Below are positions 18,431 to 27,832 of a DNA stretch of 64,000 nt, piece after piece. Both the position numbers and the translations under genes were made by a program. The notes under the pieces are model-generated. The model made no database searches. It saw only the letters and a list, made by a program, of their open reading frames with translations, and was not told the DNA's origin. Source of the DNA: Sphingomonas panacisoli (GTDB lineage: Bacteria > Pseudomonadota > Alphaproteobacteria > Sphingomonadales > Sphingomonadaceae); assembly GCF_007859635.1 (NCBI RefSeq), contig NZ_CP042306.1:992001-1056000 (forward strand), given 5' to 3'. How positions within the stretch are numbered: position 1 is the stretch's first letter; every line of letters starts with the position of its first letter.

Positions 18431-19609
18431 ATGGCGAACATCGACAAAAGCGTTTGGCCGGATTTCTCTGAAGAGGAAGCCCAAGCGGTCGCAGACGTGG
18501 TCCGGTCCAATCGCGTCAATTATTGGACGGGAGAAGTTGGTCGCGCGTTCGAACGCGAGTTCGCCAACTGGGTCGGTACGCCATATGCCGTTGCACTGGC
18601 CAACGGCACATTGGCATTGGATCTTGCGTTGAAAGCTCTGAAGATCGGGGCAGGGGACGAAGTGATCGTCACGCCGCGGACGTTCATAGCGTCAATCTCT
18701 TGCGTGATAAATGCGGGCGCAGTCCCGGTGTTCGCCGACGTCGATCGCGATAGCGGTAACATCAGTGCGGCAACGATTGCGGAACATGTTACCGATCGTA
18801 CGCGGGCGATCATTCCGGTGCATTTGGGGGGATGGCCGTGCGACATGGACGCGATAATGGCGCTCGCGCGTACGCATGGTCTGGCGGTAATCGAAGACTG
18901 CGCGCAGGCTCACGGCGCCATGGTCGGCAATCGTCATGTCGGTAGCATCGGGCATATCGGCGCCTGGTCCTTCTGTCAGGACAAAATCATGACCACTGGC
19001 GGCGAGGGCGGGATGGTGACCACCCATGATGAAGCATTGTGGTCCGCGATGTGGTCATTCAAGGATCATGGAAAGAGCTGGGAAGCGATCTACGAGCGTG
19101 AGCATGCACCCGGCTTCCGATGGGTCCATGAGTCGTTTGGAACGAATTGGCGGATGCTGGAAATGCAGGCGGCAATCGGGCGCATCCAGATCGGCAGGAT
19201 GGAAGGATGGACGGCGCGGCGCACCGAAATCGCGTTGCGCTTGGCCGCAGCGCTGGCCCGCTATCCTCGTGTCGTGCGCGCACCATTGCCCGCGGCGGAA
19301 TTGCGTCACGCTTTCTATCGCTTTTACGGCTATGTTCGTCCCGAGGGCCTTGCCGAAGGCTGGTCACGCGACCGAATTGTCGCCGAATTGACCGAAGCTG
19401 GCGTACAGGTTCTGCATGGGACCTGTTCGGAGGTATATTTGGAGAAGGCGTTCGACGGGACAGCCTTCCGTCCTCAAACACGCTTGCCGATTGCGCGCGA
19501 ACTGGGTGAAACGAGTTTGATGTTCCTGACGCACCCGACGATGAGCGATGCTGAACTGAAAAATGCAGAAGAGGCTATCGATCGGATACTGCGCTCGGCC
19601 CCGCGATAA
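18431..19609 (+). CDS. DegT/DnrJ/EryC1-family sugar aminotransferase
   Basis: 392 aa from ATG 18431, six bases after GGAG at 18421. PLP-fold features are ALANGTLALDLAL near residue 57, VIVTPRTFIAS near 80, VIEDCAQAHGA near 155 and SFCQDKIMTTGGEGGM near 181-196, with the lysine that binds PLP in the CQDK segment. The family transfers an amino group from glutamate to a nucleotide-keto sugar. The partner here may be the 4-keto product of the CapD-like dehydratase or a 3-keto sugar for the acetamidino pathway. It lies after rfbA and is convergent with the acyltransferase gene. Confidence 0.9.
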   Translation: MANIDKSVWPDFSEEEAQAVADVVRSNRVNYWTGEVGRAFEREFANWVGTPYAVALANGTLALDLALKALKIGAGDEVIVTPRTFIASISCVINAGAVPVFADVDRDSGNISAATIAEHVTDRTRAIIPVHLGGWPCDMDAIMALARTHGLAVIEDCAQAHGAMVGNRHVGSIGHIGAWSFCQDKIMTTGGEGGMVTTHDEALWSAMWSFKDHGKSWEAIYEREHAPGFRWVHESFGTNWRMLEMQAAIGRIQIGRMEGWTARRTEIALRLAAALARYPRVVRAPLPAAELRHAFYRFYGYVRPEGLAEGWSRDRIVAELTEAGVQVLHGTCSEVYLEKAFDGTAFRPQTRLPIARELGETSLMFLTHPTMSDAELKNAEEAIDRILRSAPR

Positions 19610-19618
19610 TCATCGTCG

Positions 19619-20254
19619 TTATTCGCGCACTAACGGTCGTGCGGGATTACCGACGACCGTGGCGCCCGCTGGCACATCCTTGGTGACTACAGCACCCATC
19701 CCGACCACTGCGCCTCGGCCGATGCGCAACGGCGATCCCGGATTGCCCTGCTTCAGGATCGCGCCCGTGCCGATATATGCGTGATCATCGATATGAACGT
19801 TGCCATTGCATTTTACCCCGGGCGCGAAGGTCACAAAATCGCCGATCACACAATCGTGCGCGACGTAAGAATAAATGTTTGCGTGGAAATGCCGGCCGAT
19901 GCGGATGTCGCTCGTGAGATGTGTGTAGCCGCACAGCACCGAACCCTCGCCCAGCACTACATTGTCGAGCACGGTGCTGGTTGCTGATCGCACGTCCAGC
20001 ACCGAAATGCCGTTATCAGAACATTTTCGATCGAGTGCTTCACGAACGGTGGAATTGCCGATCGCGATTGCCACCCGCTTTTCGTCGTGTGTCATGTTCA
20101 AAAACTGGTCGAAAGATAGCACCGACACTCCATCCGCCGTACCATCATCGACAAAATACAGTTCGACCCCGGGTCCACCATATTGCGCGCGTACCAAAGG
20201 CATCAACTCGCGGCCGAATCCGCTAGCACCGTAAACCGCGATACTGCGTGTCAT
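19619..20254 (-). CDS. NeuD-like sugar O/N-acyltransferase
   Basis: 211 aa. An N-terminal Rossmann-like domain (VYGASGFGRELMPLV at residues 6-20) binds the sugar nucleotide, and a left-handed beta-helix follows from about residue 95 with hexapeptide repeats such as VVLGEG, IRIGRH, CVIGDF and LRIGRG. It ends with AVVGMGAVVTKDVPAGATV. This is the NeuD/PglD fold, acetyl-CoA-dependent acylation of an amino or hydroxy sugar. It probably acts after the DegT aminotransferase. The start overlaps the sugar transferase stop (ATGA). Confidence 0.88.
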   Translation of the reverse strand: MTRSIAVYGASGFGRELMPLVRAQYGGPGVELYFVDDGTADGVSVLSFDQFLNMTHDEKRVAIAIGNSTVREALDRKCSDNGISVLDVRSATSTVLDNVVLGEGSVLCGYTHLTSDIRIGRHFHANIYSYVAHDCVIGDFVTFAPGVKCNGNVHIDDHAYIGTGAILKQGNPGSPLRIGRGAVVGMGAVVTKDVPAGATVVGNPARPLVRE

Positions 20255-20856
20255 TGGCTTTCCTTATTGTTTGATCCCGTGAACGCCACCATCGTCGCCT
20301 CGCCATCAGCGGCGATACCGTCGCGCGCAATGACCTTGCGGACTGTTCGCCAAAGGATCCTGAGGTCCAGCGCGAACGTGCGGTGATCGACGTACCAGAT
20401 ATCGAGCGCGAACTTCGCATCCCAGTCGAGCGCATTGCGACCATTGACTTGCGCCCAGCCAGTCAGTCCGGGACGGACCGCGTGGCGCCGTGCCTGCTCT
20501 TTCGAATAAAGCGGCAAATATTGCATCAGCAACGGGCGTGGTCCCACCAAACTCATGTCGCCGCGAACTACGTTGAACAATTCCGGAAGCTCATCAAGGC
20601 TAGTCGAACGTAACGCTTTGCCGAATCGTGTCAGACGGGCGTGATCGGGTAGTGGCGTCCCGTCGGGATCGTTGGCGTCTAACATCGTCCGGAATTTGAT
20701 CATTTGAAATGGCCGCCCGTGCAGACCGGGGCGCTGTTGGCGAAACAACACAGGCCCACCCAACTTTACCCGCACGAGGATCGCGATCGCAGCGAGTACC
20801 GGACTAAGAAACAACAGGGTCGTGCAGGCGACCAACAAATCGAAAGCCCGTTTCAC
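20251..20856 (-). CDS. Initiating sugar-phosphate transferase (bacterial sugar transferase family)
   Basis: 201 aa from GTG 20856, about ten bases after GAGGG; longer starts up to 21093 exist but add only non-conserved sequence. It has one N-terminal membrane segment (FDLLVACTTLLFLSPVLAA), FRQQRPGLHG, MIKFRTM, STSLDELPELFNVVRGDMS, VGPRPLL and RPGLTGWAQVNGRN, the complete short WbaP/WcaJ/PglC-type catalytic domain. It moves a sugar phosphate from UDP-sugar to undecaprenyl phosphate, starting the repeat unit. Co-transcribed with the acyltransferase, as in pgl-type loci, it may use the acylated diamino or amino sugar. Confidence 0.9.
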   Translation of the reverse strand: MKRAFDLLVACTTLLFLSPVLAAIAILVRVKLGGPVLFRQQRPGLHGRPFQMIKFRTMLDANDPDGTPLPDHARLTRFGKALRSTSLDELPELFNVVRGDMSLVGPRPLLMQYLPLYSKEQARRHAVRPGLTGWAQVNGRNALDWDAKFALDIWYVDHRTFALDLRILWRTVRKVIARDGIAADGEATMVAFTGSNNKESQ

Positions 20857-21348
20857 GCAATCGCTACCCTCACTCCGTGCGCGCTCTGTAGGCCGACGCT
20901 CCGGCGCCGCCAAGGGGATGGAAGGCCGGGCATCTCCGGATAAATTGAGAATCCACCCGACGTTGCTGTGCGCGGAATCCAGCATCTTGGGCAAATCGCA
21001 AGGGGGATGGTGGCGCGTTCCGGGGTAGCCGACGCCGGCGCTTTGTGGCACGGCGCTGCGCAATTCCTCCAGGGCCAAAATATAATATGCCAATCAAAAC
21101 GATGTTGAATTCGGGTGGCGGAGTTGGTCGCCGGCGAGGGCTCTGGCCATCCGGCTGATAGCGCAGTGACTATGAAGCGCATCGAGTCTTCTGCCTAGTA
21201 TCGCGGAAACGCCGCGCGATTGCCGACTGAGCAGAGACTCAACAGGTCTGAGAGCGGGTGCGGTGTCGGCGCGATAAAGCGGCGATCGATCACATCGACA
21301 AAATGACTGCCCGGTACGGAGCCGGGCGCTGAGTGAGGGTGTAGGGTA
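20857..21348. other. Intergenic region between divergent sugar genes
   Basis: About 490 bases. Part may code for a longer N-terminus of the sugar transferase if an upstream start is used. No RNA gene or repeat was seen. It should hold divergent promoters for the sugar transferase operon and wecC. Confidence 0.5.
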
Positions 21349-22713
21349 ATGAGCATTGCAACGGTCTCGGTGATCGGTCTTGGCTATATTGGCCTTCCTA
21401 CCGCAGCGATTCTTGCATCGTCGGGCTGTCAGGTGATCGGGGTCGATATCAGCGAGCATGCCGTAGCAACGATCAATGACGGGCGAGCACACATTGTCGA
21501 GCCGGGGTTGGGCGCCCTCATCGCATCCACGGTGGGGCAAGGCGCGCTACGGGCCACGCTGATCGCCGAACCAGCCGATGCATTCATGATCGCTGTGCCG
21601 ACGCCTTTCAAAGGCGATCACGAGCCCGATCTGGCATATGTAAAGAGTGCCTGCGACACGATCGCGCCGGTGCTCAAGAAGGGCGACACGGTAATTTTGG
21701 AATCGACTTCGCCGGTTGGGGCGACGGAGCAGGTCGCGAAATGGCTCGCAGCCGCCCGTCCCGATCTCGTGATTCCGACCGCGCGGTCACAGGATGAATT
21801 CACGGATATAGCGATTGCTTATTGTCCGGAGCGGGTTTTGCCGGGCAATGTTTTGATCGAGTTGGTCAAAAACGATCGTGTAATCGGTGGATTGACCCCG
21901 GCCTGTTCGGAAGCGGCCAAACGAGTTTATGCCCTTTTCGTAAAGGGCGAGATCATCCTGACCGATGCCCGGACAGCCGAGATGTGTAAGCTGGCGGAGA
22001 ACAGTTTCCGCGACGTCAACATCGCATTCGCAAATGAGCTTTCAATCGTCTGCGACCGGCTCGATATTGATGTTTGGGAACTGATCGCACTCGCTAACAG
22101 GCATCCGCGGGTCGATATCCTCCAGCCAGGCCCAGGGGTTGGCGGACATTGTATTGCTGTCGATCCGTGGTTCATCGTCCATTCCAGCCGAGATCAAGCG
22201 CGCCTCATCCGCAAGGCGCGTGAAGTAAACGATGCGAAGCCCGACTGGGTTATCGACAAAGTCTGCGCGGCAGTTGACGAGGTCCGCGCCGCGCGTGGTA
22301 CGGACGAGAACGTACGCATCGCTTGCTTAGGTCTGGCATTCAAGCGCGACATCGATGATCTTCGCGAGAGCCCCGCACTGGCAATCTGCGAGCGGCTCGC
22401 GGATTTGCCTGGCTGTGATGTTATTGCCGTCGAGCCGAACATTGACGCTCTTCCCAAGCAGCTGGCGGGGCGAGTCGTTCTGGAAAATGTCGATGTCGCG
22501 ATCGGCGTCGCCGACGTCATTTTGTTGTTGGTTGATCACCATCAGTTTGGCGACGCGTACAGGCTGGTCGATACACGCGTACCGGTAATCGATACACGTG
22601 GTCTGTGGCGGGAACGCCGCGACGTTCGGCGAGAGAATGCCGCGGCGCACGAACCGGTCGATACCATGAAAATGGCGGTCGGCGACCTTGATCAATCGAT
22701 GGCCCGCCCATAA
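21349..22713 (+). CDS. wecC: UDP-N-acetyl-D-mannosamine dehydrogenase
   Basis: 454 aa. It has the NAD-binding GLGYIGLPTA at residues 10-19, AVPTPFKG near 83, STSPVGATEQ near 119, and the catalytic Cys in GPGVGGHCIAVDPWF near 265-279. The long form ending with a UDP-binding domain (GLAFKRDIDDLRESPA) fits WecC rather than UDP-glucose dehydrogenase. It oxidises UDP-ManNAc to UDP-ManNAcA. No wecB epimerase is in the window, so its substrate must come from elsewhere, or the enzyme may use UDP-GlcNAc as in WbpA. It stands alone rightward. Confidence 0.85.
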   Translation: MSIATVSVIGLGYIGLPTAAILASSGCQVIGVDISEHAVATINDGRAHIVEPGLGALIASTVGQGALRATLIAEPADAFMIAVPTPFKGDHEPDLAYVKSACDTIAPVLKKGDTVILESTSPVGATEQVAKWLAAARPDLVIPTARSQDEFTDIAIAYCPERVLPGNVLIELVKNDRVIGGLTPACSEAAKRVYALFVKGEIILTDARTAEMCKLAENSFRDVNIAFANELSIVCDRLDIDVWELIALANRHPRVDILQPGPGVGGHCIAVDPWFIVHSSRDQARLIRKAREVNDAKPDWVIDKVCAAVDEVRAARGTDENVRIACLGLAFKRDIDDLRESPALAICERLADLPGCDVIAVEPNIDALPKQLAGRVVLENVDVAIGVADVILLLVDHHQFGDAYRLVDTRVPVIDTRGLWRERRDVRRENAAAHEPVDTMKMAVGDLDQSMARP

Positions 22714-22860
22714 TAGGCCTGAAATGGAAGGCTCGGCTGGCCGCGAATGCCGCCGGACGTGATCGGCATAACAATCAAGGACATCATCCGACGGTTTTCG
22801 ACCAGACATGAAGCGTCTGGCAACCGAAAGACCTCCATAGTTCGCCAGATAGGACCGTAA

Positions 22861-23586
22861 ATGTCGCACGTTGCGCAGATTGATTTCGTTACGTTGGTCA
22901 GGAAGCACCTGCCGCAATTCTTCCATGGTGGAAGGGTCTTGGAAATCGGCAGTCTGGATATCAATGGCTCCGTACGTTCGCTGTTTGACACGCCTGATTA
23001 CGTCGGCGTCGATGTCGGCGAAGGCCCGGGCGTCGATAAGGTTTGCCAAGGACAGTTGGTAGACTTCCCGACAGCGTCTCTCGACACCGCAATCTCATGC
23101 GAATGTTTGGAGCACAACCCGTTCTGGGTGGAAACAGTATCCAACATGTTTCGGATGACCAAGCCTGGCGCGCTGGTCGTAATCAGCTGCGCGACCATTG
23201 GCCGCGCCGAGCATGGAACGACGCGAACGTCCGCCGACGATTCACCGTTATCGATCGGCATCGGTTGGGATTACTATAAGAATATTTCGATCGCAGAGTT
23301 CCGCGACACGTTCGCACTGAAATCGTGGTTCCACGACTACATCTTGATGGCGAACTGGCACAATTCCGATCTTTATTTCGTTGGGATCGCAAAGGGTGGC
23401 GACACGTCGGTCGCGCTGGAGCCGCTGCGCCAAGATTTGGCGAAGCGTTTTGGCCCGTCAGGCAGTTTCCGGGCAATGTCGGTGATGCTTGCCGGGTCGA
23501 CGCTCGGCGAAGCCGGGGTCAGCGTTCTGCGCGGCGGCTGGCGAATGATGTCACTCATCAAGCGCTCGAACAAGCAGCCGTCATAG
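22861..23586 (+). CDS. Class I SAM-dependent methyltransferase
   Basis: 241 aa. Motif I is VLEIGSLDINGS at residues 26-37, motif II VGVDVGEGPGVD near 48, then LDTAISCECLEHNPFW and MFRMTKPGALVVISC. The fold is clear but the substrate is not; in this locus O-methylation of a glycan residue or of a nucleotide sugar is likely. A CECLEHN segment is typical of ubiE/COQ5-like methylases in glycan loci. It ends convergently, overlapping the flippase by six bases, and starts 147 bases after wecC. Confidence 0.8.
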   Translation: MSHVAQIDFVTLVRKHLPQFFHGGRVLEIGSLDINGSVRSLFDTPDYVGVDVGEGPGVDKVCQGQLVDFPTASLDTAISCECLEHNPFWVETVSNMFRMTKPGALVVISCATIGRAEHGTTRTSADDSPLSIGIGWDYYKNISIAEFRDTFALKSWFHDYILMANWHNSDLYFVGIAKGGDTSVALEPLRQDLAKRFGPSGSFRAMSVMLAGSTLGEAGVSVLRGGWRMMSLIKRSNKQPS

Positions 23587-24852
23587 CGGGGCGCGTCCCA
23601 GAGACGTCGATTTGCGGCCGTAGCGCATCAAGGTTGCCAGCATCGTCGCAACCTCGGCGCTCGCGTAGCAGATCGCTGCGGCGTAAGCGCCGATCCAGTG
23701 AGCCAATACGAAGCAGAGCGCGCCGCTGACCGTGCCGGTAACTAAAATCACCGCAAGAAAATAAGCTCTGCCGCCAAGATAATTTAGCCCGATGCTGCCG
23801 AACATGTAGCTAGCGATCCCGAATACCACTGTCGGTGCCATGATGCTCAAGTAGCGCAGGATCTCATCGACGTTGTTGTACGGGATGACGATCAGGGCAT
23901 AATGCCGGATAACCAGGTAGGAAATGGTGAGCACCAGAAGGATCGACGCCACGACGCCGACCTGCGGCAGCGTGTGTCGGGAAATCTTGCGTGCAACGTG
24001 CCAGGTCGGCGTAACATCGGTCCTGATCGCGCGGATCGCCTTTGGAAAGAACAATTGGTTCAGAGGGCGTGCGATGGCCTGGAGGCTCTTCGTCAGTTTT
24101 TCGGCGACCGAATAGGCCGCAAGAGATTGCGCGGGGATGCCCACGATTCCCAAGATCAGCACATTCAAGTCGCGCTGTACGGATACCGCAATGTTGGCGA
24201 AGAATATCTCTTTGCCGTCGATCGCCATGGCGATCAGCGTTCCGCCCGAGATGCGATGGACGCGTAAACCTTCGTGTCGAATGGCGTAGCCGAACGATAT
24301 CAGGCCACCGATCAGATATGTCGTGCCCAGGATGCCGGGAACAAGAATGGCGTCGTCGGTCCCGTGGACGAGAAGCAATATCAGGCTCAGCGCTGCGATC
24401 CGGCTCAGCACCGTGAACACGGCCAAGGGAAAGTTGCGTTCGAACCCTTGGTAGACCCAGGCTGATTGAAAAACATAAGCGAGGGGAACGAACGTCCACA
24501 ACGTAATGATCGACCAGCTCTTGCCTAACGCCAGCACATAAAAGCCGATCGCCACGACTGCCGCCGCGAGGAACAGCAGCAACCTTATATATAAAACTCC
24601 GCTAAACAGATTATCGATGGCAACCCGGTCCCCGCTCTCCCTGAATCTCACGAGTTCGGAAACGCCGATTATCTCGAAGCTGAAGATAACGACCGCCAAA
24701 ACCAGTAGCGACAGCGCTTCGGCCAGCGCCAGATCGGCATAGATCGAAGCGCCGAGCGTGTGCAGCAGAAAGGGAAACATGATCAACGGGATCAAGGCGT
24801 TCGATCCCTGGATGCAGGTGAGCGACGCTAAATTCAGAAGGTCTTTTTTCAC
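23581..24852 (-). CDS. Wzx-type polysaccharide flippase
   Basis: 423 aa integral membrane protein with about 12 to 14 hydrophobic helices over its length (for example ALSLLVLAVVIFSFEIIGVS and LFLAAAVVAIGFYVLAL). It matches the polysaccharide transporter family in length and in the segment PLAYVFQSAWVYQGFERN near residue 118, typical of RfbX/Wzx proteins. It flips undecaprenyl-linked repeat units across the inner membrane. The presence of a separate Wzy-like gene supports a Wzx/Wzy pathway. Confidence 0.88.
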   Translation of the reverse strand: MKKDLLNLASLTCIQGSNALIPLIMFPFLLHTLGASIYADLALAEALSLLVLAVVIFSFEIIGVSELVRFRESGDRVAIDNLFSGVLYIRLLLFLAAAVVAIGFYVLALGKSWSIITLWTFVPLAYVFQSAWVYQGFERNFPLAVFTVLSRIAALSLILLLVHGTDDAILVPGILGTTYLIGGLISFGYAIRHEGLRVHRISGGTLIAMAIDGKEIFFANIAVSVQRDLNVLILGIVGIPAQSLAAYSVAEKLTKSLQAIARPLNQLFFPKAIRAIRTDVTPTWHVARKISRHTLPQVGVVASILLVLTISYLVIRHYALIVIPYNNVDEILRYLSIMAPTVVFGIASYMFGSIGLNYLGGRAYFLAVILVTGTVSGALCFVLAHWIGAYAAAICYASAEVATMLATLMRYGRKSTSLGRAPL

Positions 24853-25215
24853 GAAAATCCCAGGGGTTCTTCGGCGCGGGCGCCGGCGCTGACGGGAGGT
24901 TGCTGTTCGGCGCGGTCATCGACAACATGCAGCGGGGTCAGGCGGTACTACAGAGAGGCGCGAGCGTCTATCGCCCGTGATCGGCAGTCGGCTTGTGTCG
25001 TTCCAGCCGTCTTTCGATGTTTGATCAAAGGGATGCCTTGAGGCAACGAAGCCTCCGAAACGCGCTCGCACTCTTGATGGGGCCGGCTGGAACCGCCATG
25101 GGAGTCGCAGGAATCGCGAGGTGTGGCGTCGCCCCTGGCAAAATGCTCAGGCGCATTGAATTGAAATAAAGGCGTAACTTGGCCATTTGCACGGCTCAGT
25201 GCGTACCCCAGTAAG
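24853..25215. other. Intergenic region between divergent flippase and glycosyltransferase genes
   Basis: About 360 bases. CGTTCCAGCCG near 24998 and CGGCTGGAAC near 25086 form a widely spaced inverted pair, and GAGGC-AACGAA-GCCTC makes a small hairpin near 25040. The divergent promoters must lie here. No gene seen. Confidence 0.45.
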
Positions 25216-26088
25216 GTGTCTCAAATGAAATATGCGTATGTCTGTACCAACTACAACAACGCACATTTTACGATAGACGCGGTGCGGACGATCTCGGCCG
25301 CTTCGTTCCCACCTGCATTGATCGTGGTCGTTGACAATCAATCGGCCGCCGATGACGTGCAGAAGTTACAGACGTTGGCGGAAGCTTACCCGCAGGTCGA
25401 TCTCGTGCTCAACGCCGATAATGTCGGGTACTTTCCCGGGCTCAACATCGGGATCGATCGAGTGACGACGCTCGACCCCACGATCGACTGTATGATCGTC
25501 GGAAACAACGATCTGGAATTCCCGGTAGATCTGGGCGAGCGATTGGCTGAGGTCGTCGCCGACGCGACCGACCGTCCTGTCGTTTCGCCTTATATCGAAA
25601 CGCTCGACGGCATGCCGCAAAACCCGCACGTAATTTCCGGCATCAGTCGCCCGCGCGAACTGGTCTATGATCTGTACTACGCGAATTATCACTTGGCCCG
25701 GCTAATTAGAACGGTGTCCCGACTAACCCATCGCTTTATGGATCGAAGTGACGAACAAGGTTTCGCCAACCCGGGCTTCATCTATCAGGGGCACGGGTCC
25801 TGCTACATTTTGACACCAGCCTTTTTCACAAATTTCAAACACCTGTGGGCGCCGACTTTTATGATGGGCGAGGAGTATTTCCTCAGTAGGCAGCTCTCCG
25901 AGCGCGGCCACATGACTTACTATGATCCCCGTGTACGCATTCGCCATAGATGCAATGGGGCGATCGAGAACGTACCCGCGCGGAAAATGTGGGGGCTGGC
26001 TCGCGATGCCCATCGAGTCTATCGCCGCTACGTAAAGCCATGGCATCGGCAGGCGCATGGCGTGAATCGGAAAATCCCAAGTTTATGA
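25216..26088 (+). CDS. Family 2 glycosyltransferase
   Basis: 290 aa. GT-A features are IVVVDNQSAADDV near residue 34, LVLNADNVGYFPGLNIG near 61-77 and DCMIVGNNDLEFP near 92, where NND stands in place of DxD. C-terminal HGSCYILTPAFF and MMGEEYFLSRQ resemble rhamnosyltransferase-like members. It adds one sugar to the lipid-linked repeat on the cytoplasmic face; donor unknown. The next gene starts in an ATGA overlap with it. Confidence 0.88.
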   Translation: MSQMKYAYVCTNYNNAHFTIDAVRTISAASFPPALIVVVDNQSAADDVQKLQTLAEAYPQVDLVLNADNVGYFPGLNIGIDRVTTLDPTIDCMIVGNNDLEFPVDLGERLAEVVADATDRPVVSPYIETLDGMPQNPHVISGISRPRELVYDLYYANYHLARLIRTVSRLTHRFMDRSDEQGFANPGFIYQGHGSCYILTPAFFTNFKHLWAPTFMMGEEYFLSRQLSERGHMTYYDPRVRIRHRCNGAIENVPARKMWGLARDAHRVYRRYVKPWHRQAHGVNRKIPSL

Positions 26089-27218
26089 GAGAGTATCAAA
26101 TTTGCGCGAACTGCGTGATGGACACGTCAGACGCGCGGATCGTCTTCGATGAAAACGGTGTTTGCGACCACTGCCTCGGGTTCAAGAAGCATGTCGAGCC
26201 CAATTGGCATCCCGACGCGACCGGTGAGCGCATGTTCGAGGACGTCGTTCGCAAAATTAAGCAGGATGGCAAGAACCAGGAGTTCGATTGCATTTTGGGC
26301 ATGAGCGGTGGGCTAGATAGCTCATTCCTTTTGCACAAAGCGGTCAAAGATTTTGGTCTGCGTCCGCTCGTGTTCCACGTCGATGGCGGATGGAACAGTG
26401 ACATCGCAGTCAACAATATCGAAGTAATGGTGGATGGGCTCGGGCTGGAGTTGTACACCGAGGTGATCAACTGGAACGAAATGCGCGACTTTCAGCTGGC
26501 TTTCTTCAAGTCAGGGGTGCCGCATATCGATGTTCCACAAGATCATGCATTTGTGGCTACGCTTTATGATTTTGCAGACAAATACAAAATTAAATACATT
26601 TTAAATGGCGGAAATATATCAACCGAATGTGTCCGTAATCCGTTAGATTGGCTATGCTACGGCACCGATATGCGGCAACTGAATGACATAAAGCGGAAAT
26701 TCGGTACCGTCGAAATGAAGACCTATCCGTTCAGCAGTGTTCTGCGGCACAAGCTCTACTTGCGCTACATTCGAGGGGTGCAAGTCGTAAAGCCACTTGA
26801 TTGGTTGCCTTACACGAAAGAGCTTGCTCGAAAGACGCTCGTGGAAACCTACGGTTGGAAACCATATCCGCAGAAGCATTTTGAATCGCGCTTCACGCGA
26901 TTCTACGAAGGGTATTGGCTGCCCGAACGGTTTGGATTCGACACGCGTCGAGTGCAGTTTTCCAGTCTCATTCTGACCGGGCAGATGCAGCGGGCGGAAG
27001 CGCTCGAGGCATTGAGCCGACCGGCCTATGATCCCGAAACTATCGAACATGAATTCGATTACATTGCACGAAAGCTAGGGATCACGAGCGTCGAGTTGCG
27101 GGGCTATTTCGATATGCCGTTAAAATCGTTCCGCGACTACAAAAACCAGTATTGGATGTTCGAGCTCGGGGCGAAGGCTCTACAGGCGATCGGCGTTGAA
27201 AAGGCGGTCAAGAGATGA
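26085..27218 (+). CDS. N-acetyl sugar amidotransferase (WbpG/PseA-like)
   Basis: 377 aa from the ATG overlapping the glycosyltransferase stop; the reading frame is open 135 bases further upstream inside that gene. It has two Cys pairs at the N-terminus (CANCVMD near residue 7 and CDHCLG near 29) and an ATP-pyrophosphatase loop MSGGLDSSF near 78. This is the family that, with HisH- and HisF-like partners, turns an acetamido group into an acetamidino group on a nucleotide sugar. It forms a coupled trio with the next two genes. A stretch near 26575-26625 is much more AT-rich than its surroundings, suggesting transfer. Confidence 0.92.
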   Translation: MREYQICANCVMDTSDARIVFDENGVCDHCLGFKKHVEPNWHPDATGERMFEDVVRKIKQDGKNQEFDCILGMSGGLDSSFLLHKAVKDFGLRPLVFHVDGGWNSDIAVNNIEVMVDGLGLELYTEVINWNEMRDFQLAFFKSGVPHIDVPQDHAFVATLYDFADKYKIKYILNGGNISTECVRNPLDWLCYGTDMRQLNDIKRKFGTVEMKTYPFSSVLRHKLYLRYIRGVQVVKPLDWLPYTKELARKTLVETYGWKPYPQKHFESRFTRFYEGYWLPERFGFDTRRVQFSSLILTGQMQRAEALEALSRPAYDPETIEHEFDYIARKLGITSVELRGYFDMPLKSFRDYKNQYWMFELGAKALQAIGVEKAVKR

Positions 27219-27829
27219 TCGCGATCCTTGACTACGGCTTGGGTAACATCAAAGCATTCGCCAATATCTACCGGGAATTGAACGTACCGTTCACGATCGC
27301 GACAGACCGCGATACGCTGTTGGCGGCTGATCGGATTATCTTGCCGGGCGTTGGGCATTTTGACCATGCGATGCAGCGGCTGAACGGCTCCGGGATGCGC
27401 GACGCGCTGGACGAGGCCGTGATGGGGCAGCGCAAGCCGGTATTGGGAGTATGTGTCGGGATGCAGATGCTCGCCCGATCCAGCGAAGAGGGGGGAGAAT
27501 CGGGTCTCGGCTGGATCGACGGCGCCGTCGCGAGGATACGCTTTCCATCGGGGACAGGGCGCGGCTTGTTGCCCCATATGGGCTGGAGTTCGATATCGGT
27601 GAGCAGCGACGTGCAGCTGCTGCAGGGGTTGGATGAAGCGCTCGGCTTTTACTTCCTTCACAGCTACCGGTTCATCTGCGACGATCCTACCGACGTGATT
27701 GCTATGGCCGATTATGCCACGCCGTTTCACTGTGCGGTGCGTCGGGGCAATGTGTATGGCGTTCAATTCCACCCCGAGAAGAGCCATCATAATGGCGTTC
27801 GCCTCCTCAAGAATTTCGCAGAGGCCTGA
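27215..27829 (+). CDS. HisH-like glutamine amidotransferase of the acetamidino trio
   Basis: 204 aa. It has the triad glutaminase Cys in GVCVGMQML near residue 80 and FHPEKSHHNG near 185, with the His-Glu pair. The family releases ammonia from glutamine and passes it to a partner. It starts in an ATGA overlap with the amidotransferase gene, so it most likely supplies ammonia for amidine formation and not for histidine. Length and motifs are normal for HisH. Confidence 0.9.
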   Translation: MIAILDYGLGNIKAFANIYRELNVPFTIATDRDTLLAADRIILPGVGHFDHAMQRLNGSGMRDALDEAVMGQRKPVLGVCVGMQMLARSSEEGGESGLGWIDGAVARIRFPSGTGRGLLPHMGWSSISVSSDVQLLQGLDEALGFYFLHSYRFICDDPTDVIAMADYATPFHCAVRRGNVYGVQFHPEKSHHNGVRLLKNFAEA

Positions 27830-27832
27830 GCG

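Noticed and set aside
22327..23049. 240-residue minus-strand frame between wecC and the methyltransferase
   Set aside because: It is antisense to the wecC 3' end and the methyltransferase start and shows no family features.
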